Assembly (NCBI GenBank): GCA_963675135.1
Contig: OY776121.1
Span: 76,406,875-76,470,874, forward strand
Direction: 5' to 3'
DNA: 64,000 bases
From: Galeopsis tetrahit
Lineage: Eukaryota; Streptophyta; Magnoliopsida; Lamiales; Lamiaceae
Part shown: positions 10,900 through 22,130 of the stretch, piece after piece
Layout of the letters: each line of letters opens with the position of its first letter
Numbering within the stretch: position 1 is the first letter of the stretch
Translations under genes and position numbers: made by a program
Notes under the pieces: generated by a model
The model's database searches: none
Seen by the model: the letters and a program-made list of their open reading frames with translations, nothing else
Told to the model about the DNA's origin: nothing

Positions 10900-13262
10900 A
10901 TGGCCGACCCTCCGGCGACCACCTCCGTCTTTGACGCCACCCTAACCCTTCATGCTATGACTCATCTTGTCACCATCAAGTTAAAACCCACAAATTATCC
11001 AATGTGGTATCGTCAAGTTCATCCGCTTCTTGTTACCCAAAAGTTTTTGCCCTACGTTGATGGCTCCTCCCCGGCCCCTCCCACCACCGTCATCACCGAT
11101 GGTACGTCCTCTCCTAATCCGCTCTACACGACTTGGTACTCTCGTGATCAAATCGTGAGTGTTTTCTTGACGTCCACCCTCACCGAAGAGGCCATGGCGG
11201 TGACCGTTGGCTGCTCGACCTCGCTGGAAATCTGGAATGCCCTCGCTGAGGCATTCAATCAGCCCTCCAAAGCCCGTGAATTACGGCTAAAAGATGAACT
11301 CCAACTTATCAAGAAAGGTTCAAGATCTGTTTCTGATTATGGGGCCGCCTTTAAGTACCTGTGCGACCAGCTTTCCTCCATGGGCTGCTCTCTTGATCCT
11401 ACAGACAAATCTCATTGGTTTCTTCGTGGCCTGTGTCCAGAGTTTCACGGTTTTTCCACCACTCAAATCAACATCTCGCCTCTCCCCTCGTTTTCAGATC
11501 TGCTCGCCAAGGCTGAATCCCACGACCTCTTCACCCGCAGTCTTGAAACCCCCTCCACTACGTCGCAGTCGCCTGCCTTTCTTGCTCGCTCCTCGGCATC
11601 TTCTCTGTTAGGCCGTCCTCCTGCTCGCCAGCAATTTGGTCGTGGTCGCCCTCCTGCTCGCGGCTATGCAGGACGTGGGCGAGGTCGTGCTCGATCATCT
11701 CCTCGCTGCCAGATCTGCAGATTTGATGGTCATTATGCTCCAACCTGTCCCCAGCGCTATGAAACCTCTGCTTCTCGCCAGGCGAACAACGTTGGCTCCT
11801 TTCCTCGAAATGATTCTGCTCGTCTCACTAATCTCTCAGACTGGTATGTTGATACTGGGGCCTCCTCGCACATGGTTCCCTCCTCGGCCGCTCTTGATTC
11901 ATGCTCGCCCTACACTGGTTCTGATAGAGTCGTCGTCGCAAACGGTAATATCCTTCCAATTACTCACACTGGTACTCATCTTTATAATTCTGACCTATCT
12001 TTTTCCAATGTTCTTGTTGTTCCTTCCATTACGAAAAATCTTCTCTCTGTAAGCAAATTGACCAATGATTTTCCTGTTCGTCTTATCTTTTCTAACAATT
12101 CATTTGAAATTCAGAATCGGACTACAGGTTTGACTCTTGCTCGCGGCAGACTTGATCATGGTTTGTATGTTTTGGAAAAATGTCACTCTAGCTTTGCTTC
12201 CTCATTACGTGCTCACTCGAACCTTTGTTCGTTTGAATTATGGCATAGTAGATTAGGGCATGTTGCTTTTGATATTGTAAATGTACTTAAGCGAAAAGGA
12301 CATATTTCCACCACTTCTTTGCTTCCTAAGCCTGTTATTTGCTCGGCATGTCAAAAATCTAAGAGTACTCGCCTTTCCTTCTCGCTAAACTCAAAACGTG
12401 CTACCTCTGTTCTTGATATTATTCACTGTGACTTATGGGGTCCCTCGCCTATTAAATCTCATGATGGTTTCCGTTATTATGCCCTGTTTATTGATGATTA
12501 CTCGCGATTTACTTGGTTCTATCCCCTCCGTAAAAAATCTGAATTTGTCTCCACCTTTGTTAACTTTAAAAGTTTGGTCGAAAACCAATTTGATCGTAAG
12601 ATAAAACGCTTTCAATCGGATGGTGGAACTGAATTCACCAACCATAAACTTCGTGACATTTTTCTCTCTTCTGGAATTATACATACTATGTCATGTCCCT
12701 ACACTCCGGCCCAAAATGGTCGAGCAGAGAGAAAACACCGTCATATCACTGAAATGGGGCTTGCTTTACTGTTTTCATCCTCAGTACCGACCACCTTTTG
12801 GGTTGAGGCCTTCTGTACGGCCGTCTATCTTATCAATCGATTACCTTCTCCTATTCTTAACTCCAAATCCCCTTATGAAATGCTTCTATCCACTCCTCCT
12901 CTATATGATAATCTCCGTGTCTTTGGATGTTGTGTTTATCCCTGTCTTCGTCCATATACTACTAACAAATTCTCTCATCGCAGTATTCCTTGCGTTTTCC
13001 TTGGATACAGTTCTCGCCATAAAGGGTTCTGTTGTTTTGATCCCTGCTCGCAGCGCATGTACATTTCTAGGCATGCTCGCTTTGATGAGTCCCTTTTTCC
13101 ATTTGCTGCAAGCGGACCATACCCAGATTTCTCCTCTCTTGATATTGCTACGTTTGATAGCTCTCTCCCCTTGCCGCTCTCTTCTTCTCCTTCTATGACT
13201 GGTCGCCCCAATGATTCACCTGATTCTCCCTGCTCGCTATGTCTGCAGCCTGATATTACGTC
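10900..13262 (+). CDS. Copia I Gag-protease-integrase polyprotein, 3' truncated by deletion
   Basis: Starts at the ATG at 10900 (MADPPATTS). Gag covers about residues 1-260, with a zinc knuckle CQICRFDGHYAPTC at about residue 270. The protease motif WYVDTGASSHMV lies near residue 316, the pre-integrase HSRLGH near residue 448, and the integrase core follows (HCDLWGPS, FIDDYSRF, SDGGTEF, YTPAQNGRAERKH). After the integrase C-terminal region the genuine reading ends around 13262, where a deletion joins it out of frame to the RNase H part; the open frame runs on to 13668 without meaning. The domain order integrase before RNase H is that of copia. Confidence 0.88.
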
Positions 13263-13961
13263 TCCGATCCTACCTTGTTCAGGTCACTGGTCGGCGCCCT
13301 CCAATACCTCACCATTACTCGCCCCGATCTCGCTTTTGCGGTCAACACTGTTAGTCAATTTCAAGCAAAACCGACAATTGACCACTTTCAAGCTGTCAAA
13401 CGCATTCTTCGCTATGTTAAGGGGACTTCGCATCTTGGCCTTACCTTCTCTACTGGTCGCCCAACACTGCTCGCCTACTCAGATGCCGACTGGGCTCGAT
13501 GCCTTGACACTCGTCGTTCCACTTTTGGTTATGCTATATTTTTTGGCACCAACCTTGTCTCCTGGGCGGCTAAGAAACAACCTACGGTCTCCAGATCGAG
13601 CTGTGAGTCCGAATATCGAGCAATGGCGACCACTTCATCAGAAATTGTCTGGATCTGCTCGCTGCTGAAGGAACTTAAAGCTCTTCCCACTACTACGCCT
13701 ACTCTACTCTGCGACAACAAGAGCGCCATTTTTCTTTCTCAAAATCCAGTCGCTCACAAGCGAGCCAAACACATTGACATAGACTATCATTTTGTTCGAG
13801 AGCTCGTCACCACTGGTCGCCTAGTTACTCAGTTCGTGCCTTCTCAATACCAATTGGCCGACATCTTTACAAAGAGCCTTGTTCGACCTCTTTTTGAATT
13901 CTTTCGACACAAGCTCACCGTCTCTTCGCTCCCGCTTCGCTTGAGGGGGAATATTAAGTAA
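13263..13961 (+). pseudogene. Copia I RNase H and end of reverse transcriptase
   Basis: Reading in a different frame from the upstream polyprotein, this part begins LVGALQYLTITRPDLAFAV, which is the thumb/connection that normally follows reverse transcriptase, and continues with the RNase H motifs SDADWA, SCESEYRAMA, LLCDNKSA and KHIDIDYHFVRE up to a stop at 13959-13961, slightly inside the 3' LTR. The FADD/YVDD catalytic part, normally just before it, is gone. Confidence 0.85.
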
Positions 13962-14100
13962 TAGTTAGGGTAGTTTATCTTGGTAGTTATACATTCTCTT
14001 GTTAGTTACAACTACCCTATACATCTTCTTGTAAACCTCTTCTATAAATACTGTAATACAAGTCTTGGCTCTCACTTTTGAGAGTCCTTCCATTCTTACA
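13952..14100 (+). repeat. 3' LTR of copia I
   Basis: 149 bases, starting TATTAAG after the tract ttgaggggga and ending TTACA, followed by the target-site duplication aattc. Confidence 0.93.
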
Positions 14101-14105
14101 AATTC

Positions 14106-14822
14106 AATACATGTGAACGTGAGTTTGAGGCTCCGATAGAATTAATTAATAACTTATGTTTTATATAAAAAATCGAATTTGCATAGAGTCGTGTAATCAA
14201 TTCATTTATATTAATTTTGTATGTATATTACAAGTAACATTTTCATATGAGTTCGTGTAATATGAACAATCTGTCGACTGAAACACCTTACTGTTAGGGA
14301 AAATCAACCATAATAGTACATGTCACATTTCGATAAACTGGATTGATCAAGCAGTGCACTATATATTTTTTATTTTTGATAGAGTTCAAAAAATTATGTG
14401 ATACAAAATGAGCGGTGAGTTTTCAATTGAACCGCCCTATATTTTTAGATTTTTTATTATTTTTGGAGTGATTCTACCTAAGTTTTTATATCTAGAAACA
14501 AATTCAATTGCTTGTAACTATATATTATGATTGTTGGGTCTCGAGCCGTTTCTCCACGAGCTACTCCAACAAATGACGCAGATCACTTGATAGTCAGAAT
14601 CAAAAAAGTTTAGAGGAAAAGATCAAATATCATCTTAGTAGTACTCACAATACTTTGTCACTCAATCCACATTTTCGATTCACAATGAGGAAAGAAAAGA
14701 CCAAGTTGTATATATGTGAGGCTTCAATCGATTTGCTAGGACAACATATGGGTGGGGCTTTTGTGTTAAGGCCCAACGACCAAATCAAGGTGGGCTCAAG
14801 ACCCACACTCATAAATTAAACT
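14106..14822. other. AT-rich spacer
   Basis: No gene or transposon was recognised between the copia I target site and the first TIR element. Confidence 0.6.
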
Positions 14823-15902
14823 GGGTTGGGGTATATACCCTCCAGCTTTGTTTAATACACGCCCACGTCTGAGATAGATGCACTCCCCTTAAATTATCTA
14901 TTATATTCTTATCTCTTAAAATTGTGTAGGATAAATACACGCCCCCCACAAACCCTAACTTCATCTTCTTCCCTAACCCCTCTCTACCGCCTCTCTCTCT
15001 TCCCCTCCCCCTTTTTTTTTTTTCCGTTTTCTACACTCCCCGTCCTTGCCGTCGCTCTCCCCCTCCCTCCCCTTCGCCTCGCTCGCCTTGGTTCGCTACC
15101 GCCGCTGTTCCTTTTTTTTTTTTTTTTCTGTAACAAGCGGCGGCGCCGCCCCTCTCGCCCAGCGACGCCGCCGCTCTCCTTCGCCCCTAGCCGTCGCTCT
15201 CCCCCTCCCTCCCCCCTCGCCGTCGCACTCCACGCTCCCTCCCCCTCGCCTCGTCCTCCACCACGGGTCTGTTTTTTTTCTGTAACAAGCGGCGGCACCA
15301 CCCCTCTCGCCCAGCGACGCCGCCGCCCTCCTTCGCCCCTCGACGCTGCCGCCCACACTCGCGCTCAGCCGTCGCCGACGAAGAACAGGTTTGTTTTTTT
15401 TTCCCGACCATTATTGGTCGCTCAAAAATATTCTCGTCGACAATAGGTTGTCGACGAGAGTGTTTTTGAGCAATCAATAATAGTCGAAAATTTCAATTTT
15501 AATTTTTTTTCTTTCGAAATTTGGTCGACAAACCAGTGTCGACCGGAGTATTTTTGGTCCACAAACCAGTCTCGACCGGAGTGTTTTTAGTCGACTCTGG
15601 TTTGTTAAAAATACTAAGGTTTTTTTTATTTCTAAATTTTATTTGAGGTGGTGATGGTGTCGATTGGAGTGTTATTGCTAGTTTATTTGATCAACATGTT
15701 CATTTTTTTGGGTGTTAGAATTTGTTTGCGGCGGTGGCGGCGACGAAATTCTAGGGTTAGGGTTATGTTTTAATAGTAGGGGAGTGTATGTATCTAACAT
15801 GATTTAGCAAAGGGCAAAATTGGTATTTTGCATGAATATTAAATTAATAAAAATGAAGAGGGAGTGTATTAAACAAAGCTGGAGGGGTATATACCTCAAC
15901 CC
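14823..15902 (+). mobile_element. TIR element copy A (unclassified), about 1.08 kb
   Basis: The ends gggttggggtatatacc and, on the other strand, gggttgaggtatataccc, are about 40-base terminal inverted repeats that continue with tccagctttgtttaatacac. The interior is strongly C+T-rich (14950-15380) and then holds a hairpin (15405-15486). A 152-base internal tandem duplication starts at ctgtaacaagcgg (15128 and 15280). It encodes no recognisable transposase; the open frames are low-complexity proline/serine/arginine strings. The flanks aaact and aaccc do not form a good target-site duplication. It is homologous to copy B in opposite orientation. Confidence 0.75.
15405..15486. repeat. Conserved internal hairpin of element A
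   Basis: Arms of about 39 bases (15405-15443 and 15448-15486) pair with few mismatches around a four-base loop; cgaccattattggtcg is itself a small palindrome inside the left arm. The same hairpin is present in element B at about 16368-16449, so it is part of the family. Confidence 0.8.
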
Positions 15903-15912
15903 AACCCAAGTG

Positions 15913-16918
15913 GGGTTGAGGTATATACCCCTCCAGCTTTGTATACACTCCCCCTGCATTTTTATTAATTCAAAATTCATGTAAAATACCAATTTTGCCC
16001 TTTGCTAAATCATATTATATACATGCACTCCCCTACCATTTAAACATTAACCTAACCCTAGAATTTCGCCAACGCCGGGGCGCCGTCGTCACCGCCGATG
16101 CCGCCGCGCCGTCGTCCCCGCCGCCACAAACAAATTCTAACACCCACAAAAATGAACATGTTGATCAAATAAAATAGCAATAACACTCCAACCGAAACCA
16201 TAACTGCCTCAAATAAAATTTAGAAATAAAAAATCTTAGTATTTTTAACAATCAGAGTCGACCAAAAACACTCCAGTCAACACTGGTTTATCAAGCAAAA
16301 ATACTCCAATCGACACTGGTTTGTCGACCAAATTTCGAAAGAAAATTAAAAAAAAAATTGAAATTTTCGACTATTATTGATTCCTCAAAAACACTCTCGT
16401 CGATAACCTATCGTCGACGAGAGTGTTCTTGAGCGACCAATAATGGTCGAAAAAAAAACAACAACAAACATACCTGTTCTTCGCCGGCGACGGCTGGGGG
16501 CGAGCGCTGGCGGGGCGCGACTACTGGGGGCGAGCGCCGGCTAGGTGCGAAGGAGGGCGGCGGCGTCGCTGGACGAGAGGGGCGGCACCGACGCTTGTTA
16601 CAGAAAAAAAAAAAAAAAAGCATAACGGTGGTGACGGACGAGGCGAGGAAGAGGGAGGGGGAGAGCGACGGCGAGGGCGAGGGAGAGGAAGGGGGAGAGC
16701 AGAAAACGAAAAAAAAAAGGGAGGGGGAGAGAGAGAGAGGTGGTAGAGACTAGAGAGGTTGGGGAAGAAGAGAAAATTAGGGTTAATGAGGTGTGTATCA
16801 GTGTATGTATCTATACATTTTATTAAAGGGTAAATATGGTATTTCATATATATATTTAATTAAAAAATAGGAGGGGGGAGTGCATTAAACAAAGATGGAG
16901 GGGTATATACCTCAACCC
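15913..16918 (-). mobile_element. TIR element copy B, inverted relative to A
   Basis: The same terminal repeats as copy A (gggttgaggtatataccc at both ends), 1006 bases, flanked by a 5-base direct repeat aagtg (15908-15912 and 16919-16923). Its reverse complement aligns along its whole length with copy A, including the C+T-rich part, the tgtaacaagcg block (single copy here) and the hairpin. Only ten bases separate it from copy A. Superfamily not determined; a GGG start and 5-base repeat do not fit a standard plant class well. Confidence 0.75.
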
Positions 16919-16923
16919 AAGTG

Positions 16924-18740
16924 AGAAAAAACACAAATGAAAATAAATTGGGTTGGGTTTGTTATTAAAATTAAAAGCAAACATACTTAACATGCATTCT
17001 ATTTGTAGCCGTATTTTAAATTATTTAGTTTCTTGGCTTAAATACAATTTCTCAATTTATTTATTTTATTAATAATTTAATTTTTATAAAGGTCATAAAA
17101 TAAAATTTTAAGAGTAAAAATGTTTAGTCTAATATCTTGTCTACCATCTAATTGTGGATGTTTTTTGTGATTTTTAGGAGATAATTGTGTGTTTTAACAT
17201 ATTAAAAATATAATTATGTATTTTGAGATACTTACCAATATATTAAATTTATAAATCTATATGTAATTTTTTAGGGGTAATTTTATAAATATGTCGAGTA
17301 TTAGTTAGTATTGAACTTTAATTATCGCCCCCAACTCAAAATCCTGGATCCGTCGAGTGGTTATATTATAATATGTTGTCATCGTCAATCAATCATCTAA
17401 TTGATCACTCTGATCTTATCGATCACATTCACATACCAATCCTCCTCATTAGTTGACAGTTTACAATTAATTGCATATTAATCTCTCCAATTATTATTAA
17501 CCAAAAATTATGGGAAGAAGATACAGCTGTGCAATTTAGAAGCATGACATGAGCTAGCTGTCACAGCATTTATTTAATCCAAGTATTTGGATATGGGGGA
17601 ATGTCTACCACTCGGCTTATATATCAACTTGCTCTTTTTTTTTTTATTTATTTAAAGTTCTTGAAGTAAATTAAGTTTAAATTTAAATTAATCACAATGC
17701 CTTTTAATTTACAAGGGCTGGAATAATGGTCACATGCGGTACTGCTTTAATTCTTGATTGAGATCCATAAAATTGTAGTATCACCTAAATTTCGTGTTTC
17801 AATTATAAAAATAGTTGACTGTATATATACATTAGGATATACAAATACTATTTGGATAAAATATTTAACGCATGCGATCTTCTTGAATAATTTAAATAAG
17901 GGTTGACCATGCAATATTATAATCCATGAGCTTGATTAATTAGTTCATTCTTAGTAATAGGATGTTATTAAATATATAAAAATTAAAATATGCATGAATA
18001 TCAAACTAAGATTGCAGATCGAAGATAGATTGCCAATCGTAATGATGGAGACACATGAGCGTGATTAGAGATGTCAGTTGTTGATTTATGTGGCTATTAG
18101 TGTCGGACCTATTATGCTAATTTATTAATCACTAGCTATTTTAGTAAGCATCTTAATTTATGAGTAGAAAGATAAATAGACATGACATGTACGAATTTAA
18201 TGGATAGTTATCTAAGTTTTAACCACCAAATGAAATAATTCATATCTTTTCGTATCGTTGATTGAGACTCAATTGATATTTTACTTTGAGCATGTTTTTT
18301 TTTCTTCTTTTTTTTCACATGGTTAAAAAAATAGTATTGTTTATTTTAAGTGAATAAGGTAAAGTAAGTGTGATTAAGAATATTTTAAAAATAAAGAAAT
18401 CAATGCAACGTTTATGTATATAGAGAACTAAAATAAAAAATTAAAAACAATAATTTTAAGTGTACATAGTATATGAATTAGAAAACAATCTTTCAAATCA
18501 CAAAGGTGGCATTTCAATTTTCCCTTTCACAGTTTTAATATATTATTTCTTCCAAAATAGACCAAGCAACTCCTTTATTGCTTTAAGAAAATTCTTCAAC
18601 ATTAATGGTTTTTATATGATAGGCAGAAGTTGTGATGTCTCGAGCAAGTGAATGTTATTAATTAATTACTTGCATCTCACATGTCACTTATAATTTGTAA
18701 ATTATGTTTAATGTTTATATCGACCAATTTAATTAATTTA
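16924..18740. other. AT-rich spacer
   Basis: Strongly AT-rich with poly(A)/poly(T) runs. No gene, RNA gene or transposon end was recognised. Confidence 0.6.
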
Positions 18741-18743
18741 AAT

Positions 18744-19015
18744 CACTACAAAAAACAGTGAAAATGGCGAGGGGGAAGGCAACGGATTCCCCCTCACTAA
18801 TGAAGAAGGCAACGGCACTCCGCCGTTGCCAATATGGGCGTTGCTATTTTATAGGCAACGGACTTTGGGAAAATCGTTGCCTTTTGGCAACGGTATATGG
18901 CCGTCGCCTTTTGGCAAGGGCGGGGAGGCCGTCGCCTTTTCGCAACGGGCCCAGCCGTCGCCTTTTCGCAACGGGGCCCAGCCGTTGCCAAGGCCGTCGC
19001 CTTTTTATTACCTTT
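18744..19015. repeat. Left subterminal repeat array of CACTA element
   Basis: About fifteen copies of the octamer ggcaacgg or its complement ccgttgcc and the variant ccgtcgcc, often paired as a small palindrome (ccgttgccttttggcaacgg type). In En/Spm such arrays are the binding sites of TNPA. The region just inside (19020-19190) contains two tttcgaac segments with tRNA B-box-like sequence, of unknown meaning. Confidence 0.85.
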
Positions 19016-19400
19016 AAAAAAATGAGAACCTGGGTTTCGAACCCAGGTCTCTAAGGCAACCAACACACCCCCCCACCACTAGGCCACCAATAATCGCGAA
19101 TTTTCGCTCCAGCTAGGTTTCGAACACGAGACCTCTCGGTCCTGTAGAGTTTTGGGCGCCCCCTGTGTGCCGTTTAGGCTAGGAGCTTTAATCGTCATGT
19201 TGTGAACACAATTAATATATATTCAATATAATTTTAGTTTCAATTCTTTATTTCTATCCATTTTAAGTTTAATTGTTGCTTATTAAATTTAAATTGTCAA
19301 AGCATATCATAATTATTTCTAAATGAGAATTAATTAAATTATAATGTTTTTCAAATTAAATAATTTAATTACGGTATCATTAATTAATTTACACTATTTA

Positions 19401-19740
19401 AATTTATTCTAATCTTCAATTCACAACATTATAATTACATACAACATTGAGTATAATTATTTTCGATTATACATGTAAATTTATTCTAATCACTTCATTT
19501 AAATTCATTCTAATTTTCAATTCACAACATTATAATTACATACAACATTGAGTATAATTATTTAATTTTCGATTATACATGTAAATTTATTCTAATCACT
19601 TCATTTAAATTCATTCTAATTTTCAATTCAAAACATTATAATTACATACAACATTGAGTATATATAATTATTTAATTTTCGATTATACATGTAAATTTAT
19701 TCTAATCACTTCATTTAAATTCATTCTAATTTTCAATTCA
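19401..19740. repeat. Tandem repeat inside CACTA element
   Basis: About three copies of a 101-106 base AT-rich unit containing ttacatacaacattgagtat, starting near 19421, 19522 and 19628. The second and third units share a small extra ttaattt. Probably non-coding. Confidence 0.8.
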
Positions 19741-19856
19741 CTTATCCATTTAAAAATATCAATTCGCTTATCCATTTAATTAAAATAACATCACACACAA
19801 CATTAAAATAAAAATTAATCTTCAACGTCAATGTAATAAAATAATATAAAAATGTA

Positions 19857-21769
19857 TCACTCCTCATCACCACCATCATCCTCAGTATCACCCTCATCCC
19901 GATCAACCTGGTTACGATCATGAACGTCGTGCGACGCCCCCGACGGCCTCGGCGCCCTCGGCGCCCCACCCATCCCACCCATCTGCTGACCCATCCCACC
20001 CATCTGCTGACCCATCCCACCCATCTGACCCATCCCACCCATCCCACCCATCTGTTGACCCATCCCACCCATCTGCTGACCCATCCCACCCATCTGACCC
20101 ATCCCACCCATCTGACCCATCACACCCATCCCACCCATCGTCTGACCTGTCATCTGACCCATCATCGCTGCCAACTGATCCTGAAATTTCTTGGTTATGC
20201 GGTCCTCCGTCTTCTGCATTTGTAGGAGTAAGCGCTGTTCTCTCTCCTCATTGATTCTTCGTTCTTCGGCAAGAGCATTGTCCATGTCTTCCTGGGAGAA
20301 TCGTCCATAAGTCGTACCACTTGACGTCTCGCCAGGACCGGAGGAGACCCGTCTGTTCTTGCCTACTTGTCCAAGGCCCCTAACACGTCCATGAGACCTA
20401 CCGACCTTCTTCACGAACAAATTAGACATGTCGGGTAAAGTTGGGCCCTGGGAACCATCCTCTGAAGTAGGTTCATCTGACGGATCTCCTGATTGATTGG
20501 TCAAATCCTCCTGTACCTGGTCCTATACGTGCACATTTAAAAGTGGGTTAATACATTTTCAAGTAAAATTAAATATATATTTGTTATATAATGTAATGTA
20601 TATATATATGTACACACTTACAAGTATATCACCCATATAACCATAGCTGTATGTGCCGTTTTCGTAACGGTGGTAATATTCAGCTATCTCCCAGTCGTGG
20701 GCAGGGCGTCCCATCTTCTCCTCCTGTATTTTGAATTGAAGACATATACGTATAATTAATTAACTAAATAATTAACTAATTAAAATGAATTATAATTGAC
20801 CACAAATACTTACAATGCGCCGTGCGACCTCTGCTGCTCCACGAGCTCCGCCTTTATGAGTACCACAGCCAGTACCCGGACCTCCAGGCTCGGATAAGCG
20901 GTTCTTACGAGCCTGCTCGCTCTTCTTAATTGTTTCAGGATCGCTCCAGTGACGAACTAAGTCGTTCCAAACATTGACATCCCACCTCGGCCTCTTCTTT
21001 TGCTTCACCCACGCTTTCTTGACGTTTGATAACATGCCAGTGTACCGACCTGCTGCTCTTTGAAGAAAGAGCCTGTACACCTCTTCAGTAGATGTGATTC
21101 GAGGGTCCCACCTGACCTCGGTCTGCCAAAAAAAATGAATTAATGAATTAATATAAAAAAATAACAAAATGTTAATGTAAAGTGATTTTATACCTGGAAT
21201 GTCTCCCACCACCGCTGTATCGTGCCGGGTGATACCTTGGCAAAATTGTGTGCCCCAAGCTCCATATTCCTATACATAATCGACCTGATCGTCCTCGAAA
21301 TCAAATTTGAAGGCATCAACCTGTTACACTTATTTTATAATAATTTAAAAAATTATTAATAAACACGCTATACATACGTCTAATGAAAATGAAATAAGGA
21401 ATATACTTACGTATCAAGGTAGATCCACAGTAAAATGCGACTCTCGGGTGCATCATAAGACATGCTGGCCTGTGTCCCGACAGACGGAGGTCTAACTGGC
21501 GAATGTATCGGTGGAGGGGATGGTTGCTGTGTGGGTGGAATGAAATGAGGCACCTGAGTGTAATAAGAATCTAGGTTCATTCCGGGCAACTGTAGCTGGG
21601 TCATATCGGGCATATATAAACCCTGTGGTGTGTGCACAATCGGTGTCTCATCCACCGGCTCTCCTCTACCTCTAGTACTTCTACCTCTACCTGGCCGATG
21701 TCCAGTAGAACCCTGACCAGAGCCACCCTGACCAGAGCCCTGTCCAGAACCATGTCTACGACCACTCAT
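19857..21769 (-). CDS. TNPA-like protein of the CACTA element (Transposase_24 type), five exons
   Basis: ATG at 21769. Exons 21769-21411, 21320-21194, 21122-20814, 20723-20622 and 20522-19857 join with GT/AG borders (gtaagt at three donors) into an uninterrupted 520-residue frame (1563 bases with stop). The N-terminus (MSGRRHGSGQG) is glycine/serine/arginine-rich. Exons 2-4 hold the conserved domain of plant En/Spm accessory transposases: TIQRWWETFQ, RWDPRITSTEEVYRLF, then RPRWDVNVW, KKSEQARKNR and a GTHKGGA segment. Exon 5 holds a predicted coiled coil (RRINEEREQRLLLQMQKTE) and an MGGMGQ repeat, and ends in an acidic tail. TNPA binds the subterminal repeats in En/Spm; that role is inferred here. 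Confidence 0.82.
19968..20140 (-). repeat. MGGMGQ minisatellite in the TNPA-like C-terminus
   Basis: Repeats of 12-21 bases built from catcccacccatctg encode about ten in-frame repeats of MGGMGQ(Q). All repeats keep the frame. The tract follows the coiled coil and may vary in length between copies. Confidence 0.88.
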
Positions 21770-21941
21770 CTGTCAAAATGAACGTACATTAAAACATTAT
21801 TAACGTTTAACATTGTAACAATTAAAAAAATTATATATGAACATCACTGTAATGATTAACACTAGAATATAAATAAGGAATATAATTAAGGAATTAATAT
21901 TTAGATAACATTGTTTAGCAATTAATTAACAACATCATTCA

Positions 21942-22130
21942 TCATTCATCTTCATCTTCATCTTCATCTTCAGCTTCATCTTCGTCGTCTTCTTCGTCTT
22001 CTTCTCCATCTTCTTCTCCGTCTTCTGCTGCATCTTCTTCTTCATCTTCTTCTTCATATTCTGCCACTTCCATCATTATACCGGTGTCATCAGTTAACAT
22101 GACAGGATCATCATCTACTTGCACAACCAT
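21942..22130 (-). pseudogene. Acidic tail, possibly the detached C-terminus of TNP2
   Basis: A 62-residue frame beginning MVVQVDDDPVML and ending in a long Glu/Asp run overlaps the last codons of the truncated TNP2 frame in another frame. Acidic tails are common at CACTA transposase ends, so this may be the original C-terminus left after an internal deletion. This is inference; it may also be only a GAA/GAT microsatellite. Confidence 0.4.

Larger units (their letters stand above)
10660..14100 (+). mobile_element. Ty1/copia LTR element I, reverse transcriptase deleted
   Basis: The element is bounded by LTRs 10660-10825 and 13952-14100 and by a perfect 5-base target-site duplication aattc (10655-10659 and 14101-14105). 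A Met-tRNA-type primer site tggtatcag begins at 10826, and a polypurine tract (gaggggga) precedes the 3' LTR. Inside, Gag, protease, integrase and RNase H are present in copia order, but the reverse transcriptase core is missing. Length 3441 bases. The LTRs differ by one substitution and one 17-base duplication, so it is young, and it must have moved using enzymes from another copy. Confidence 0.95.

Noticed and set aside
13263..13668. Continuation of the copia I frame beyond 13262
   Set aside because: Past the deletion junction this frame is not the conserved one; the RNase H motifs are in another frame.
14922..15446. Long open frames on both strands (proline/serine and arginine/glycine-rich)
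   Set aside because: They are caused by C+T-rich low-complexity DNA inside TIR element A, occur in several frames at once and resemble no protein.
16408..16847. Open frames on the minus strand in element B
   Set aside because: Same low-complexity sequence as in element A, in reverse; not conserved as protein between the copies.
19920..20225. Plus-strand frame of histidine/threonine/proline repeats
   Set aside because: Antisense shadow of the MGGMGQ repeat in the TNPA-like gene.
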